64,000 bases of DNA from Flavobacterium orientale. GTDB taxonomy: Bacteria; Bacteroidota; Bacteroidia; Flavobacteriales; Flavobacteriaceae. Both the position numbers and the translations under genes were made by a program. The stretch spans positions 186,001-250,000 of the forward strand of contig NZ_BMFG01000004.1 in assembly GCF_014638005.1 (NCBI RefSeq). Direction: 5' to 3'. The notes below the pieces were generated by a model, which was not told the DNA's origin, searched no databases, and worked only from the letters and a program-made list of their open reading frames with translations. Shown here one piece after another: positions 1 through 8,547 of the stretch (positions within the stretch are counted from its first letter, which is position 1; each line of letters opens with the position of its first letter).

Positions 1-177
1 GCTTTAATCGGCAGTTTTTTTGTTTTAATTTAATTTTAACAATTGTTGACTCTGCAATAAATTGCTATTAAAACTACGAAAACACAAAAAATTTCAATTT
101 AAAATTACACACTTGCAAGTTTTAGAGCAAAACCTACGTTAGCATCAATAAAATCAATACCTACATTGCAATTAGGT

Positions 178-191
178 ATGACATTTGTCAT
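178..191. promoter_or_regulatory. Palindrome next to the peroxiredoxin promoter (candidate operator)
   Basis: ATGACATTTGTCAT is an inverted repeat with 6-bp arms around a TT centre. It ends 2 nt before the -33 TTG of the promoter that drives the peroxiredoxin gene. The position suits an activator or repressor of peroxide defence. I cannot assign a regulator family from the sequence. Confidence 0.4.
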
Positions 192-193
192 GG

Positions 194-221
194 TTGCAAC
201 TCCCCTATTATCTTACCTTTG
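194..221 (+). promoter_or_regulatory. Promoter of the peroxiredoxin gene
   Basis: TTG (194-196), 17 nt, then TACCTTTG (214-221) matches the Bacteroidota housekeeping promoter pattern TTG-N17-23-TAnnTTTG. The predicted start of transcription, near 226, gives a leader of about 30 nt before the ATG at 255. Bases 1-177 hold no gene that I can support; the T-rich start may be the tail of an upstream terminator. Confidence 0.6.
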
Positions 222-254
222 CATCAGAAATTAACAATTTAAAAAATAAAAATT

Positions 255-893
255 ATGTCATTAGTAGGTAAAAAATTTCCAAACATCACCGTAGATGCTA
301 TCTCAGAAATGGGAGATAATTTAAGAATCAACGTTTTGGATGAAGCGGTAAAAAACAACAAAAAAGTGATTTTGTTTTGGTACCCAAAAGATTTCACCTT
401 TGTTTGTCCGACAGAATTGCACGCTTTTCAAACTGCTTTACCGGAGTTTGAGAGTAGAAATACACTAGTAATTGGTGCTTCTTGTGATACAAATGAAGTA
501 CACTTTGCCTGGTTAAACACAGCAAAAAACAACGGTGGAATTGAAGGTGTAACTTATCCTCTACTTGCTGATACAACAAGAAATTTATCATCCGCTTTAG
601 GGATTTTAGACATCGAAGCCGGAGCATATAATGAAGATACTGAAACGTATTTAATTTCAGGTTCTAACGTAACTTACAGAGCTACGTATTTGATTGACGA
701 AACCGGAAAAATTTTCCACGAAAGTGTAAATGACATGCCATTAGGTAGAAATGTAAACGAATATTTGCGTTTGATTGATGCCTACACTCACGTTCAAACC
801 AAAGGTGAAGTTTGTCCGGCCAACTGGGAAGAAGGAAAAGAAGCAATGGTAGCTGACCGTTTAAGCACTGCTGCTTACTTAAGTCAAAACTAA
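255..893 (+). CDS. Typical 2-Cys peroxiredoxin (AhpC/TSA family)
   Basis: This thiol peroxidase reduces hydrogen peroxide and organic hydroperoxides in the cytoplasm. The 212-residue protein has the peroxidatic motif FVCPTEL with Cys51, and a C-terminal resolving cysteine near 187 in the motif GEVCPANW, as in typical 2-Cys enzymes that form an intersubunit disulfide. Full length for the family. It leads a redox group: a small thioredoxin (1009), a small unknown protein (1323) and thiol peroxidase Tpx (1698) follow on the same strand, so the thioredoxin is a plausible reductant, although that is inference. A good promoter lies at 194-221 with a palindrome just upstream. No separate AhpF-type reductase is present nearby. 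Confidence 0.93.
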   Translation: MSLVGKKFPNITVDAISEMGDNLRINVLDEAVKNNKKVILFWYPKDFTFVCPTELHAFQTALPEFESRNTLVIGASCDTNEVHFAWLNTAKNNGGIEGVTYPLLADTTRNLSSALGILDIEAGAYNEDTETYLISGSNVTYRATYLIDETGKIFHESVNDMPLGRNVNEYLRLIDAYTHVQTKGEVCPANWEEGKEAMVADRLSTAAYLSQN

Positions 894-900
894 AACAAAG

Positions 901-981
901 ATCAATGGCAATGGCAAAAGTCAAATAGTTTTCTTGAAATTTGATATTGTCATTGATTTTTGAACTTGATTTTTGCCATTG
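901..981. repeat. Intergenic inverted repeat built from short words
   Basis: Between the peroxiredoxin and thioredoxin genes, a 16-nt arm (909-924, CAATGGCAAAAGTCAA) is repeated inverted at 966-981 with one mismatch. A second pair, ATCAATG/CATTGAT (901-907, 951-957), is nested in it. The words CAATGG and TCAAA recur. The RNA could fold into a long hairpin inside the presumed transcript, but there is no T-tract, so it is not a clear terminator. Confidence 0.6.
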
Positions 982-1008
982 TAATTGAAATTTAAAAAAA
1001 CACAATTT

Positions 1009-1323
1009 ATGTTAATCGATTTAACCGAAGATACCCTTCAAGATTTAGTCAATCAAAACAACAAAGTAGTAGTTCAGTATTCGGCTTCTTGGTGTGGCAA
1101 TTGCAGAATTATGAAACCGAAATTTAAAAAATTGGCTTCAGAAAACGACGGAATTACCTTTATCTTGGTGGATGCAGAAAATGCACCTGAATCAAGAAAA
1201 TTGGCTAATGTTTCCAATTTACCCACATTTGCCACTTTTGTAAATGGCAAATTAGTAAATCAAACCCAAACCAACAAAGCAGAAGTATTAGCTGAATTGG
1301 TTTCAGAAATTTCAGCAAACTAA
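1009..1323 (+). CDS. Small thioredoxin-family protein
   Basis: A 104-residue single-domain thioredoxin fold, probably the electron donor for the neighbouring peroxidases. The active site is WCGNC (Cys29 and Cys32), a CxxC variant of the usual WCGPC, and the cis-proline lies in the motif NLPTF. There is no signal peptide, so it is cytoplasmic. I chose the ATG at 1009 because translation from there begins directly with the thioredoxin beta strand; an in-frame extension to 985 would add eight residues of intergenic repeat sequence. Its stop codon overlaps the start of the next gene by one base (TAATG), which indicates translational coupling. Confidence 0.88.
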   Translation: MLIDLTEDTLQDLVNQNNKVVVQYSASWCGNCRIMKPKFKKLASENDGITFILVDAENAPESRKLANVSNLPTFATFVNGKLVNQTQTNKAEVLAELVSEISAN

Positions 1324-1580
1324 TGAAATTACCCGTTATCAAACAGTTAACTCAATTTATTGAGGAGAACGACCAAGATTATCTAGTTGAAACCATCGAA
1401 GTTTTGGAAGCTTTGACCGAAGTCCCTTCGCTAAAAGATGAAGAATTGGATGTGATTGGCGAATTAATTTCCAATATGTATGGAGCCTTGGAAGTGCATA
1501 AATCCATCAGAAACGGAATGGAGAAAAAAGAAGCTTTAAACAGTTTCATGCAACGGGTTTTGGGTTCAATAGACAAATAA
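1323..1580 (+). CDS. Small conserved protein, DUF6952-like
   Basis: An acidic 85-residue, mainly helical protein with no cysteine, signal peptide or membrane segment. I believe it belongs to the flavobacterial family DUF6952, recalled by its position next to thioredoxin and by its look rather than by a search. It overlaps the thioredoxin gene by one base and is followed by a terminator, so it ends the redox transcript. Function is unknown. The fixed position next to a thioredoxin suggests a role with thiol redox partners, which is only an inference from context. Confidence 0.7.
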   Translation: MKLPVIKQLTQFIEENDQDYLVETIEVLEALTEVPSLKDEELDVIGELISNMYGALEVHKSIRNGMEKKEALNSFMQRVLGSIDK

Positions 1581-1598
1581 TTTCCAAACAAATACCTC

Positions 1599-1632
1599 AA
1601 AAAATCGCTCTCCAATGGGAGCGATTTTTTTG
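1599..1632 (+). terminator. Rho-independent terminator after the redox genes
   Basis: A stem AAAATCGCTC/GAGCGATTTT (1601-1610, 1619-1628) with loop TCCAATGG is followed by a run of T. It separates the peroxiredoxin-thioredoxin group from tpx. Confidence 0.8.
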
Positions 1633-1697
1633 TTAAACGATTCCGTTTAAAAGTTCCTATTTTTTTCCTATTTTTGAAATCTTAATTAATCATTTTT

Positions 1698-2195
1698 ATG
1701 GCATCAATTACATTAGGCGGAAATCCTATAACAACCGTTGGAGAACTTCCAAAAATAGGATCTGAAGCTCCCCCATTCAATTTAACTAAAACCGATTTAT
1801 CAACCACAACATTAAACGATTACAAAGGAAAAAAAATAGTTTTAAACATTTTTCCGAGTATTGATACCGGCGTTTGTGCTACATCCGTTAGAAAATTCAA
1901 TGCGTTGGCTGCCAATTTAGAAAATACAACCGTTTTGTGTATTTCACGTGATTTACCATTTGCTCAAAAGCGTTTTTGCGGTTCGGAAGGTATCGAAAAT
2001 GTAGAAAACGTATCTGATTTTATTGATGGTAATTTTGGTAATTCCTACGGATTAACAATCAATGAAGGCGTTTTTAATGGTTTACATGCAAGAGCTGTAG
2101 TTGTAATTGATGAAAACGGAATTATTTTGCATACTGAATTAGTACCTGAAATTGCACAAGAACCCAATTATGACAAAGCATTAGCTGCTTTATAA
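1698..2195 (+). CDS. tpx: Thiol peroxidase Tpx (atypical 2-Cys peroxiredoxin)
   Basis: Reduces lipid and alkyl hydroperoxides using thioredoxin. The 165-residue protein matches E. coli-type Tpx in length and motifs: the peroxidatic Cys60 lies in SIDTGVC and the resolving Cys94 in KRFCGSEG, and these form an intramolecular disulfide. The N-terminal Tpx signature (LGGNPITTVGELP) is present. A TATTTTTG box at 1669-1676 may be its own -7 promoter element. It starts a co-directional run with dgkA (7-nt gap) and ftsK, an order I recognise from other flavobacteria. Confidence 0.94.
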   Translation: MASITLGGNPITTVGELPKIGSEAPPFNLTKTDLSTTTLNDYKGKKIVLNIFPSIDTGVCATSVRKFNALAANLENTTVLCISRDLPFAQKRFCGSEGIENVENVSDFIDGNFGNSYGLTINEGVFNGLHARAVVVIDENGIILHTELVPEIAQEPNYDKALAAL

Positions 2196-2202
2196 AACAA
2201 CT

Positions 2203-2583
2203 ATGAAATTTCAAAAAGATACTTCATTTTTTACAGGAAGAGTAAAAAGCATTGCTTTTGCTGTAAAAGGTGCCTTTAAATTGATTACAACCGAACATAG
2301 TGTAATGGCTCAGGTCAGCATTGCCATTGTAATGACCCTAGCCGGATTCTACTTTGATATATCTAAAACAGAATGGCTATTTCAAATTTTGGCCATTGGA
2401 TTGGTTTTATCCATTGAAGGATTGAATACTGCTGTTGAAAAAGTGGCTGATTTTATACATCCGGATTATCACGAAAGAATTGGTTTTATTAAAGACATTG
2501 CGGCCGGAGCTGTTTTCTTTGCCGCCTTAACTGCAATTCTGATTGGTGGTATAATTTATGTACCGATACTTTTTTTTAATTAA
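2203..2583 (+). CDS. dgkA: Diacylglycerol kinase, DgkA family
   Basis: A small integral membrane kinase that phosphorylates diacylglycerol or undecaprenol with ATP. At 126 residues it is the normal size and carries three hydrophobic segments. The family motif is seen as EGLNTAVEKVADF (about residues 69-81), which contains the catalytic Glu and the Asn-Thr-Ala-Val-Glu stretch. It follows tpx by 7 nt and precedes ftsK by 31 nt. Bacteroidota versions are often undecaprenol kinases, so the substrate cannot be fixed from sequence alone. Confidence 0.9.
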   Translation: MKFQKDTSFFTGRVKSIAFAVKGAFKLITTEHSVMAQVSIAIVMTLAGFYFDISKTEWLFQILAIGLVLSIEGLNTAVEKVADFIHPDYHERIGFIKDIAAGAVFFAALTAILIGGIIYVPILFFN

Positions 2584-2614
2584 TTTAGTTTTATTTTTAA
2601 ACCAAAATTAGAGA

Positions 2615-5053
2615 ATGGCTAAAACAGCAACAAAAGATACTTCAACAAAAAAGACCGATTCGGATTCTAAAAAAAGTGTGCATTTTACCAAGCAGCACAA
2701 ACTTCTTTTAGGGATTTTGTTTGTTTTAATTGCAGTTGCTTTGTTCTTTTCGTTCGTTTCCTATTACATCAATTGGCAAGAAGATCAAAGTGCCGTTTCC
2801 GCTTTAAGAGACAGAACTGTGGCGGTTAACAATTGGTTAGGCAAGGTTGGTGCTGCAATTTCTCACTTTTTCTTATTCAAAGGTTTTGGTATTGCTTCCT
2901 TCCTATTTGTACGCTTGTTATTTATTACCGGAATCTATTTGATTTTGGATTTATCTCTTAAAAAACTCAAAAACACTTGGTTTTGGGACTTGTTTGCGTT
3001 GGTAAATATTTCCTTATTGTTTGGTTTTTTTGCGGATACCATTCCTGAACTAGGTGGTGTCATTGGTTATGAAATGAACCTATATTTTCAGAGTTTCATG
3101 GGTAGTATCGGTACTTTACTGATTTTACTTTTTAGTTGTATGATTTATTTGATTTTAAAAATAAACATCAATCCTGAAAAAATTCAAAAGTTGTTTCAAG
3201 TTAAACTTCCAAAATTTGCTTCAAAAGAAGCCGACGATGATTTGGATCTTTCTACTACGACAATCACCGACACTATTGAAAATCAGGAACCTGAAAATAA
3301 AGTAGCTCCCATTTCACAATTTGAAATTAACAGAGAGGATTTAAAACCAACTATTAATAATCCTTCTGAAATCAACTTGGAGGTAAAGAAAATAGATCCA
3401 ATTGCAACTAAAATTGAAAAGCCAATAATTTCAAAAGAACCTGAAATCATAACCACTAACGATGAGGCTTTTGTAATTGAAAAAAATGCAGAAGAAGACA
3501 CATTAGAAGAAAATTTAGCGGCTCGTTTAGTGGCCGACTTTGGTGAATTTGACCCTACGTTAGAACTTTCGAATTATAAATTTCCAACGATTGATTTGTT
3601 AAAAGATTATCCAACTACCGGAATCACAATCAATCAAGAAGAATTGGAAGAAAATAAAAATCGAATTGTTGATACGCTTAAAAACTACAAAATAGAAATT
3701 GCACAAATTAAAGCCACTGTTGGACCTTCGGTAACATTATATGAAATTGTTCCGGAGGCCGGTATTCGAATTTCAAAAATTAAAAGTTTGGAAGACGATA
3801 TTGCTTTATCGCTTTCGGCATTGGGAATTCGTATCATTGCTCCTATTCCCGGGAAAGGAACAATTGGTATTGAAGTACCCAACAAAAATCCAACCATGGT
3901 TCCTATGCGTTCTGTTATTGGTTCGGCTAAATTTCAAGAAGCTGAAATGGAATTGCCCATTGCTTTAGGAAAAACAATATCCAACGAAACCTTTGTAGTT
4001 GATTTGGCCAAAATGCCTCACCTACTTATGGCCGGAGCGACAGGTCAAGGAAAATCGGTAGGTTTAAATGCGGTTTTAACCTCTTTATTATACAAGAAAC
4101 ATCCTGCGGAAGTTAAATTTGTTTTGGTGGATCCTAAAAAGGTAGAATTGACCTTATTCAATAAAATTGAACGCCATTATTTGGCAAAGCTTCCCGATAC
4201 GGACGAAGCCATTATTACCGATAACAATAAAGTAATCAACACACTAAATTCCTTGTGTACTGAAATGGACAATCGTTATTCTTTGTTAAAAGATGCTATG
4301 GTTAGAAATATCAAAGAATACAATGAAAAATTCAAAAACAGAAAACTGAATCCTGAAAACGGTCATCGTTTTTTACCTTATATCGTATTGGTTGTAGATG
4401 AGTTTGCCGATTTAATTATGACCGCAGGAAAAGAAGTGGAAACACCAATTGCCCGTTTGGCACAATTGGCTCGTGCCATTGGAATTCATTTGATTATAGC
4501 AACGCAACGTCCGTCGGTGAATGTAATTACGGGAATTATCAAGGCCAACTTCCCTGCTCGTATTGCCTTTAGAGTAACTTCAAAAATTGATTCCAGAACC
4601 ATTTTAGACACACAAGGTGCCGATCAGCTAATTGGTCGCGGTGATTTATTATATACAAACGGTAATGATTTGGTTCGGGTGCAATGTGCTTTTGTTGACA
4701 CTCCTGAAGTAGAACGAATTACCGAATATATTGGTTCGCAGAAAGCCTATCCTAATGCTTATTTGCTTCCGGAGTATGTTGGAGAAGAAAATGGCACAGT
4801 GCTTGATATTGATATCTCCGAACGCGATTCGATGTTTAGAGAAGCTGCCGAAATAATAGTTACGGCTCAGCAAGGATCCGCTTCTCTATTACAACGAAAA
4901 TTAAAATTAGGATACAACAGAGCCGGACGATTGATAGATCAATTAGAAGCTGCCGGAATTGTTGGCCCGTTTGAAGGCAGCAAAGCCCGAAGTGTGAACA
5001 TCACTGATTTGAATTCGCTGCATGAATTTTTGAACAATGAACAAAACCCATAA
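2615..5053 (+). CDS. ftsK: DNA translocase FtsK/SpoIIIE
   Basis: A septal DNA pump that clears chromosome termini during division. The 812-residue protein has four N-terminal membrane segments (about residues 30-190), an acidic, low-complexity linker (about 195-320), an FtsK alpha/beta motor with Walker A GATGQGKS near 475 and Walker B VVDEFAD near 595, and a C-terminal winged-helix gamma domain (about 745-805) that in other species reads polar KOPS-type sites. The C-terminal coding sequence overlaps an upstream in-frame ATG of the next gene, though that gene's likely start is just downstream. It is followed by lolA-like and lptF/G-like genes, a conserved flavobacterial arrangement. Confidence 0.95.
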   Translation: MAKTATKDTSTKKTDSDSKKSVHFTKQHKLLLGILFVLIAVALFFSFVSYYINWQEDQSAVSALRDRTVAVNNWLGKVGAAISHFFLFKGFGIASFLFVRLLFITGIYLILDLSLKKLKNTWFWDLFALVNISLLFGFFADTIPELGGVIGYEMNLYFQSFMGSIGTLLILLFSCMIYLILKININPEKIQKLFQVKLPKFASKEADDDLDLSTTTITDTIENQEPENKVAPISQFEINREDLKPTINNPSEINLEVKKIDPIATKIEKPIISKEPEIITTNDEAFVIEKNAEEDTLEENLAARLVADFGEFDPTLELSNYKFPTIDLLKDYPTTGITINQEELEENKNRIVDTLKNYKIEIAQIKATVGPSVTLYEIVPEAGIRISKIKSLEDDIALSLSALGIRIIAPIPGKGTIGIEVPNKNPTMVPMRSVIGSAKFQEAEMELPIALGKTISNETFVVDLAKMPHLLMAGATGQGKSVGLNAVLTSLLYKKHPAEVKFVLVDPKKVELTLFNKIERHYLAKLPDTDEAIITDNNKVINTLNSLCTEMDNRYSLLKDAMVRNIKEYNEKFKNRKLNPENGHRFLPYIVLVVDEFADLIMTAGKEVETPIARLAQLARAIGIHLIIATQRPSVNVITGIIKANFPARIAFRVTSKIDSRTILDTQGADQLIGRGDLLYTNGNDLVRVQCAFVDTPEVERITEYIGSQKAYPNAYLLPEYVGEENGTVLDIDISERDSMFREAAEIIVTAQQGSASLLQRKLKLGYNRAGRLIDQLEAAGIVGPFEGSKARSVNITDLNSLHEFLNNEQNP

Positions 5054-5057
5054 TAAA

Positions 5058-5699
5058 ATGAAAAAAGTAGTCACCATACTTCTATTACTAAACGTATTTT
5101 TTACAATCCAAGCTCAAGACAAAAAAGCCAAAGACTTGTTGGATGAAGTAACGACAAAAGTAAAGAGTTTTGAAAACATTACCATCGAATTCAAATACAG
5201 TTTAAGTAACACGAAAGAGAACGTTAATCAAGACAGCAAAGGAACTGTTGTTATGAAAGGCAATCAATACCACTTAAATTTTATGGGAGTTACTAAAATT
5301 TTTGATGGTAAAAAATCATACACCATTAATCCTGAAGATGAAGAAGTAACAATTTCAAAGGTTGATGCTTCAGATGAAAATGCTATTACCCCTTCTAAAA
5401 TGCTTACCTTCTTTTCGACCGGTTATAAATATTCGATGAATATACTGCAAGACATTAAGGGTCGAAAAATACAATATATCAAATTGATTCCAATAAGCTC
5501 AAAAGACCAACGGAAAGAAATTTTATTAGGAATAGATACGCAAACAAAACACATCTATAATTTGATTGAAGTGGGTAAAAACGGAACAAAAACAACGTTA
5601 ACTGTTAATTCTTTTAAAACCAATCTTCCATTGTCAAAAAATCAATTTACCTTTGACGAGAGTAAATACAAAAATTACTACATCAATAGAATTGATTAA
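5058..5699 (+). CDS. LolA-like outer-membrane lipoprotein carrier
   Basis: A 213-residue periplasmic protein with a clear signal peptide (MKKVVTILLLLNVFFTIQAQ). The mature part has the pattern of the LolA/LolB-like fold, an unclosed beta barrel that shields lipid chains during transport to the outer membrane. I chose the ATG at 5058 since it places the signal peptide at the N terminus; an alternative ATG at 5037 would add seven polar residues and overlap ftsK. The next gene (5708) is an LptF/LptG-type permease, so both neighbours concern envelope lipid transport. Sequence identity to E. coli LolA looks low, so the lipoprotein role is by family. Confidence 0.82.
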   Translation: MKKVVTILLLLNVFFTIQAQDKKAKDLLDEVTTKVKSFENITIEFKYSLSNTKENVNQDSKGTVVMKGNQYHLNFMGVTKIFDGKKSYTINPEDEEVTISKVDASDENAITPSKMLTFFSTGYKYSMNILQDIKGRKIQYIKLIPISSKDQRKEILLGIDTQTKHIYNLIEVGKNGTKTTLTVNSFKTNLPLSKNQFTFDESKYKNYYINRID

Positions 5700-5707
5700 T
5701 TATTGAG

Positions 5708-7159
5708 GTGAAAATACTTGACCGCTACATTTTAACGTCATTCCTGAGTACATTTACATCTGTTTTTGTAATACTCTTTTTTATCTTTATTCTTCAAGGG
5801 ATATGGCTCTTTATAGCGGAATTGGCCGGAAAAGATTTAGATTTTTTTTTGATAGTTAAATTTTTATTATTCTATTCACCTAAAGTCGTACCTTTAGTAT
5901 TACCCCTATCTGTTTTATTGGCATCGATTATGACTTTTGGTAATTTTGCCGAAAATTATGAATTTGCTGCAATGAAATCTTCGGGAATTTCGCTAAAGCG
6001 AGCCATGCGGTCTTTGCAATATTTTATTGTTTTATTGAGTATCGTGGCGTTCTTTTTTGCTAACTCTATAATTCCCAAAGCCGAATACAAATTTGTGAAT
6101 CTCCGAAAAAATATTTTACAACAAAAACCTTCGATGGCGATAGCTGAAGGGCAGTTTAGTAATGTTGGAAATTACACCATTAAAGTAGATAAGAAATCTG
6201 GTCCCGAAGGCAACTTTTTAGAAAAAGTAACCATTCACAAAGTGTCTAATTTAGGAACAGGAACTACAGTGGTAATTAAAGCCAAAACCGGCGAATTGAT
6301 GAGTAGTGAAAAGTCTAACAATTTGCAACTCATTCTATATGATGGTAATTACTATGAGTCAATAGAACCGAAACGATTTGAAGATAAAAATAAGCAACCT
6401 TTTGCTAAAAGTTCCTTCAAAAAATACATTATCAATTTTGATTTAAGTCCGTTAGAAAAAGCTTCAGATAATCAAGAAAACATAACCAACACCAATACGA
6501 TGCTTTCTGTAAATGAATTGCGATATACGTTAGATTCATTACAAACCAGCAAACAAAAAGATGTAAAATCATTTACAGACAATATTCATCAGCGTTTGAG
6601 TTTAGTGTCAATCAAACCTGATAACAAAATTGAAACCAAAGATAGTTTAGTTTCTGATGTATTGTCGTTGATGCCCACCCATCAGAAGGCCATTGTTTAT
6701 GACATTGCCAGAAGTAATGTTCAAAATACCAAGTTTTCGATTGAAGGTTCTAAAATTGATATCGCATCAAAAATAAAAAATATCAACAATCATTGGTTGG
6801 CGTTGTATGACAAGTTTGTCATTGCTTATGCTTGTTTATTGATGTTTTTTATTGGAGCACCTTTAGGAGCCATAATCAGAAAAGGCGGACTGGGCTTGCC
6901 AATCGTTTTTGCGGTAATGATTTTTATTATATTTCATTTTATAAATGTATTTGGCAAAAAAATCGCACAAGAAGATGGTCTAACTCCTTTTTTAGGTGCT
7001 TGGCTTTCCTCCATTATATTAACGCCTTTGGGTTTATTACTTTTTTACAGAGCTACAAATGATATTGGCTTAATAAATATGGATGTTATTATGGATCCAA
7101 TTCATAAATTTGTAAACAAACTATTTTCCAATTCCAAAAAAGACAAAAATGACACTTGA
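5708..7159 (+). CDS. LptF/LptG-family permease (YjgP/YjgQ)
   Basis: An inner-membrane permease of the LPS export ABC transporter, working with LptB and LptC. The 483-residue protein has the usual plan: membrane segments at the N terminus (about 10-125), a large periplasmic jellyroll domain (about 130-365) and three membrane segments at the C terminus (about 370-460). The start is GTG at 5708, directly before KILDRYIL, the typical LptF/G opening. Its 3' end overlaps ribBA by 11 nt. Only one of the usual LptF/LptG pair is here; the partner must be elsewhere. I cannot tell F from G. Confidence 0.88.
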   Translation: MKILDRYILTSFLSTFTSVFVILFFIFILQGIWLFIAELAGKDLDFFLIVKFLLFYSPKVVPLVLPLSVLLASIMTFGNFAENYEFAAMKSSGISLKRAMRSLQYFIVLLSIVAFFFANSIIPKAEYKFVNLRKNILQQKPSMAIAEGQFSNVGNYTIKVDKKSGPEGNFLEKVTIHKVSNLGTGTTVVIKAKTGELMSSEKSNNLQLILYDGNYYESIEPKRFEDKNKQPFAKSSFKKYIINFDLSPLEKASDNQENITNTNTMLSVNELRYTLDSLQTSKQKDVKSFTDNIHQRLSLVSIKPDNKIETKDSLVSDVLSLMPTHQKAIVYDIARSNVQNTKFSIEGSKIDIASKIKNINNHWLALYDKFVIAYACLLMFFIGAPLGAIIRKGGLGLPIVFAVMIFIIFHFINVFGKKIAQEDGLTPFLGAWLSSIILTPLGLLLFYRATNDIGLINMDVIMDPIHKFVNKLFSNSKKDKNDT

Positions 7160-8282
7160 AAAAATACAACTTAATACCATTGAAGAAGCAATTGAAGACA
7201 TCAGAAATGGAAAGGTAATTATAGTTGTGGATGATGAAGACCGAGAAAATGAAGGCGATTTTTTAGCTGCTGCTGAAAAAGTGACACCTGAAATGATTAA
7301 TTTCATGGCAACACACGGACGCGGTTTGATCTGTGCACCACTTACCGAAAGGCGTTGTGTGGAATTGGACCTTCACACTATGGTTCGCAACAATACCGAT
7401 CACATGGAAACAGCCTTTACCGTTTCTGTTGATTTAAAAGGTCATGGTGTAACAACAGGAATTTCAGCATCAGATAGAGCAAAAACAATTTTAGCTTTAG
7501 TTAATGAAGATACAAAGCCAAACGATTTAGCTCGTCCGGGACACATTTTTCCTTTAATTGCAAAGCAAGGTGGCGTTTTAAGAAGAACAGGCCACACAGA
7601 AGCTGCCATTGACTTTGCACGATTAGCTGGCTTCACTCCTGCCGGTGTTATTTGCGAGATTATGAATGATGATGGATCTATGTCGCGATTACCCGAATTG
7701 GTAAAAGTGGCCAAAAAATTTGATTTAAAGTTGGTGTCCATAGAAGATTTGGTAGCGTATAGAATGCAACACGACAGTTTAATTCAAAAGAAAGAAGATT
7801 TTGATATCGAAACTCGGTTTGGCACCTTTCGATTGCGTGCCTATTTACAAACTACAAACAAACAAGTACATTTAGCACTAACTAAAGGTAGCTGGAATAA
7901 TGGTGAAGCGATTTTAACCCGAATCAATTCCAAACAAGTTAACAACGATATTTTAGAAACCTTAACCAACAATTCGGATAAGCGATTGGTGGCTATGTTT
8001 ACCAGAATTAATGAAGAAGGTCGTGGAGCTATCGTTTTTATCAATCAAGAAATACCATCCATTGAATTGCTTAATCGCATCAGCGAATTGAAAGCATTAC
8101 AAGAAGAAGGACAAATGAAAGCACCTCCAATTCGAATGGATACTAAAGATTTTGGAATTGGAGCTCAAATTTTACATGATATTGATATATCAAAAATCAG
8201 ATTATTATCCAATTCAGAGCACACAAAACGTGTTGGAATGATTGGTTATGGATTGGAAATTACCGATTACGTTCCTTTTTAA
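7149..8282 (+). CDS. ribBA: RibBA: DHBP synthase with a degenerate GTP cyclohydrolase II domain
   Basis: The N-terminal half (about residues 8-205) is a complete 3,4-dihydroxy-2-butanone-4-phosphate synthase of riboflavin synthesis, with the metal and substrate motifs [18 protein letters not shown] and RRTGHTEA. The C-terminal half (about 210-377) aligns with GTP cyclohydrolase II at its ends ([16 protein letters not shown], and a closing GYGLEI-type motif). However, the zinc-binding stretch SECxTGDxxxSxxCDCG is replaced by [17 protein letters not shown], with no cysteine, and the catalytic VEANxxLGF region is gone. The second activity is therefore probably lost. The frame is intact, so this is not a frameshifted pseudogene. 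It overlaps the upstream permease by 11 nt. Confidence 0.92.
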   Translation: MTLEKIQLNTIEEAIEDIRNGKVIIVVDDEDRENEGDFLAAAEKVTPEMINFMATHGRGLICAPLTERRCVELDLHTMVRNNTDHMETAFTVSVDLKGHGVTTGISASDRAKTILALVNEDTKPNDLARPGHIFPLIAKQGGVLRRTGHTEAAIDFARLAGFTPAGVICEIMNDDGSMSRLPELVKVAKKFDLKLVSIEDLVAYRMQHDSLIQKKEDFDIETRFGTFRLRAYLQTTNKQVHLALTKGSWNNGEAILTRINSKQVNNDILETLTNNSDKRLVAMFTRINEEGRGAIVFINQEIPSIELLNRISELKALQEEGQMKAPPIRMDTKDFGIGAQILHDIDISKIRLLSNSEHTKRVGMIGYGLEITDYVPF

Positions 8283-8299
8283 AGTCTATTTTTGAATTG

Positions 8300-8338
8300 A
8301 AACTAACTGTAAGCTATAGAAAATGAAATGGTTAGTTT
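8300..8338 (+). terminator. Possible terminator after ribBA
   Basis: An 8-bp inverted repeat AAACTAAC/GTTAGTTT (8300-8307, 8331-8338) lies 18 nt after the ribBA stop codon. The loop is long and the T-run short, so it is only a weak candidate. Confidence 0.35.
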
Positions 8339-8376
8339 GTTTCACTTTAATTCATGAAATTTTAAATTAAAAAAGG

Positions 8377-8416
8377 TTTGCAGAAACCAAAATTCGTTCT
8401 ATATTTGCACTCGCAA
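8377..8416 (+). promoter_or_regulatory. tRNA-Ser promoter with conserved start region
   Basis: TTTG (8377-8380), 19 nt, then TATATTTG (8400-8407) is a strong match to the Bacteroidota promoter. The -7 box runs into TTTGCACTCGCAA (8404-8416), which recurs almost unchanged at the other two tRNA promoters in this window (14449-14461 and 62470-62482, both minus strand). Confidence 0.7.
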
Positions 8417-8439
8417 TCACAAAATGGTTGTGACTTATT

Positions 8440-8524
8440 GGAGAAATGGCAGAGTGGTCGATTGCGGCAGTCTTGAAAACTGTTGACTGTAACAGGTCCG
8501 GGGGTTCGAATCCCTCTTTCTCCG
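8440..8524 (+). tRNA. tRNA-Ser(UGA)
   Basis: An 85-nt type II tRNA with a long variable arm. The acceptor stem pairs GGAGAAA with TTTCTCC, the anticodon loop CTTGAAA gives anticodon UGA, and the T loop is GGTTCGAATCC. The discriminator is G. A good promoter lies upstream and a terminator at 8548-8582, so it is transcribed alone. Confidence 0.95.
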
Positions 8525-8547
8525 CACACTTTCATTCAAAATGAATC

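Noticed and set aside
7060..7148. FMN riboswitch before ribBA
   Set aside because: ribBA starts inside the preceding permease gene and none of the conserved FMN-riboswitch stems is visible.
7149..8282. ribBA as a frameshifted pseudogene
   Set aside because: The frame is open throughout, length is normal and the DHBP synthase half is intact; only the second domain has lost key residues.
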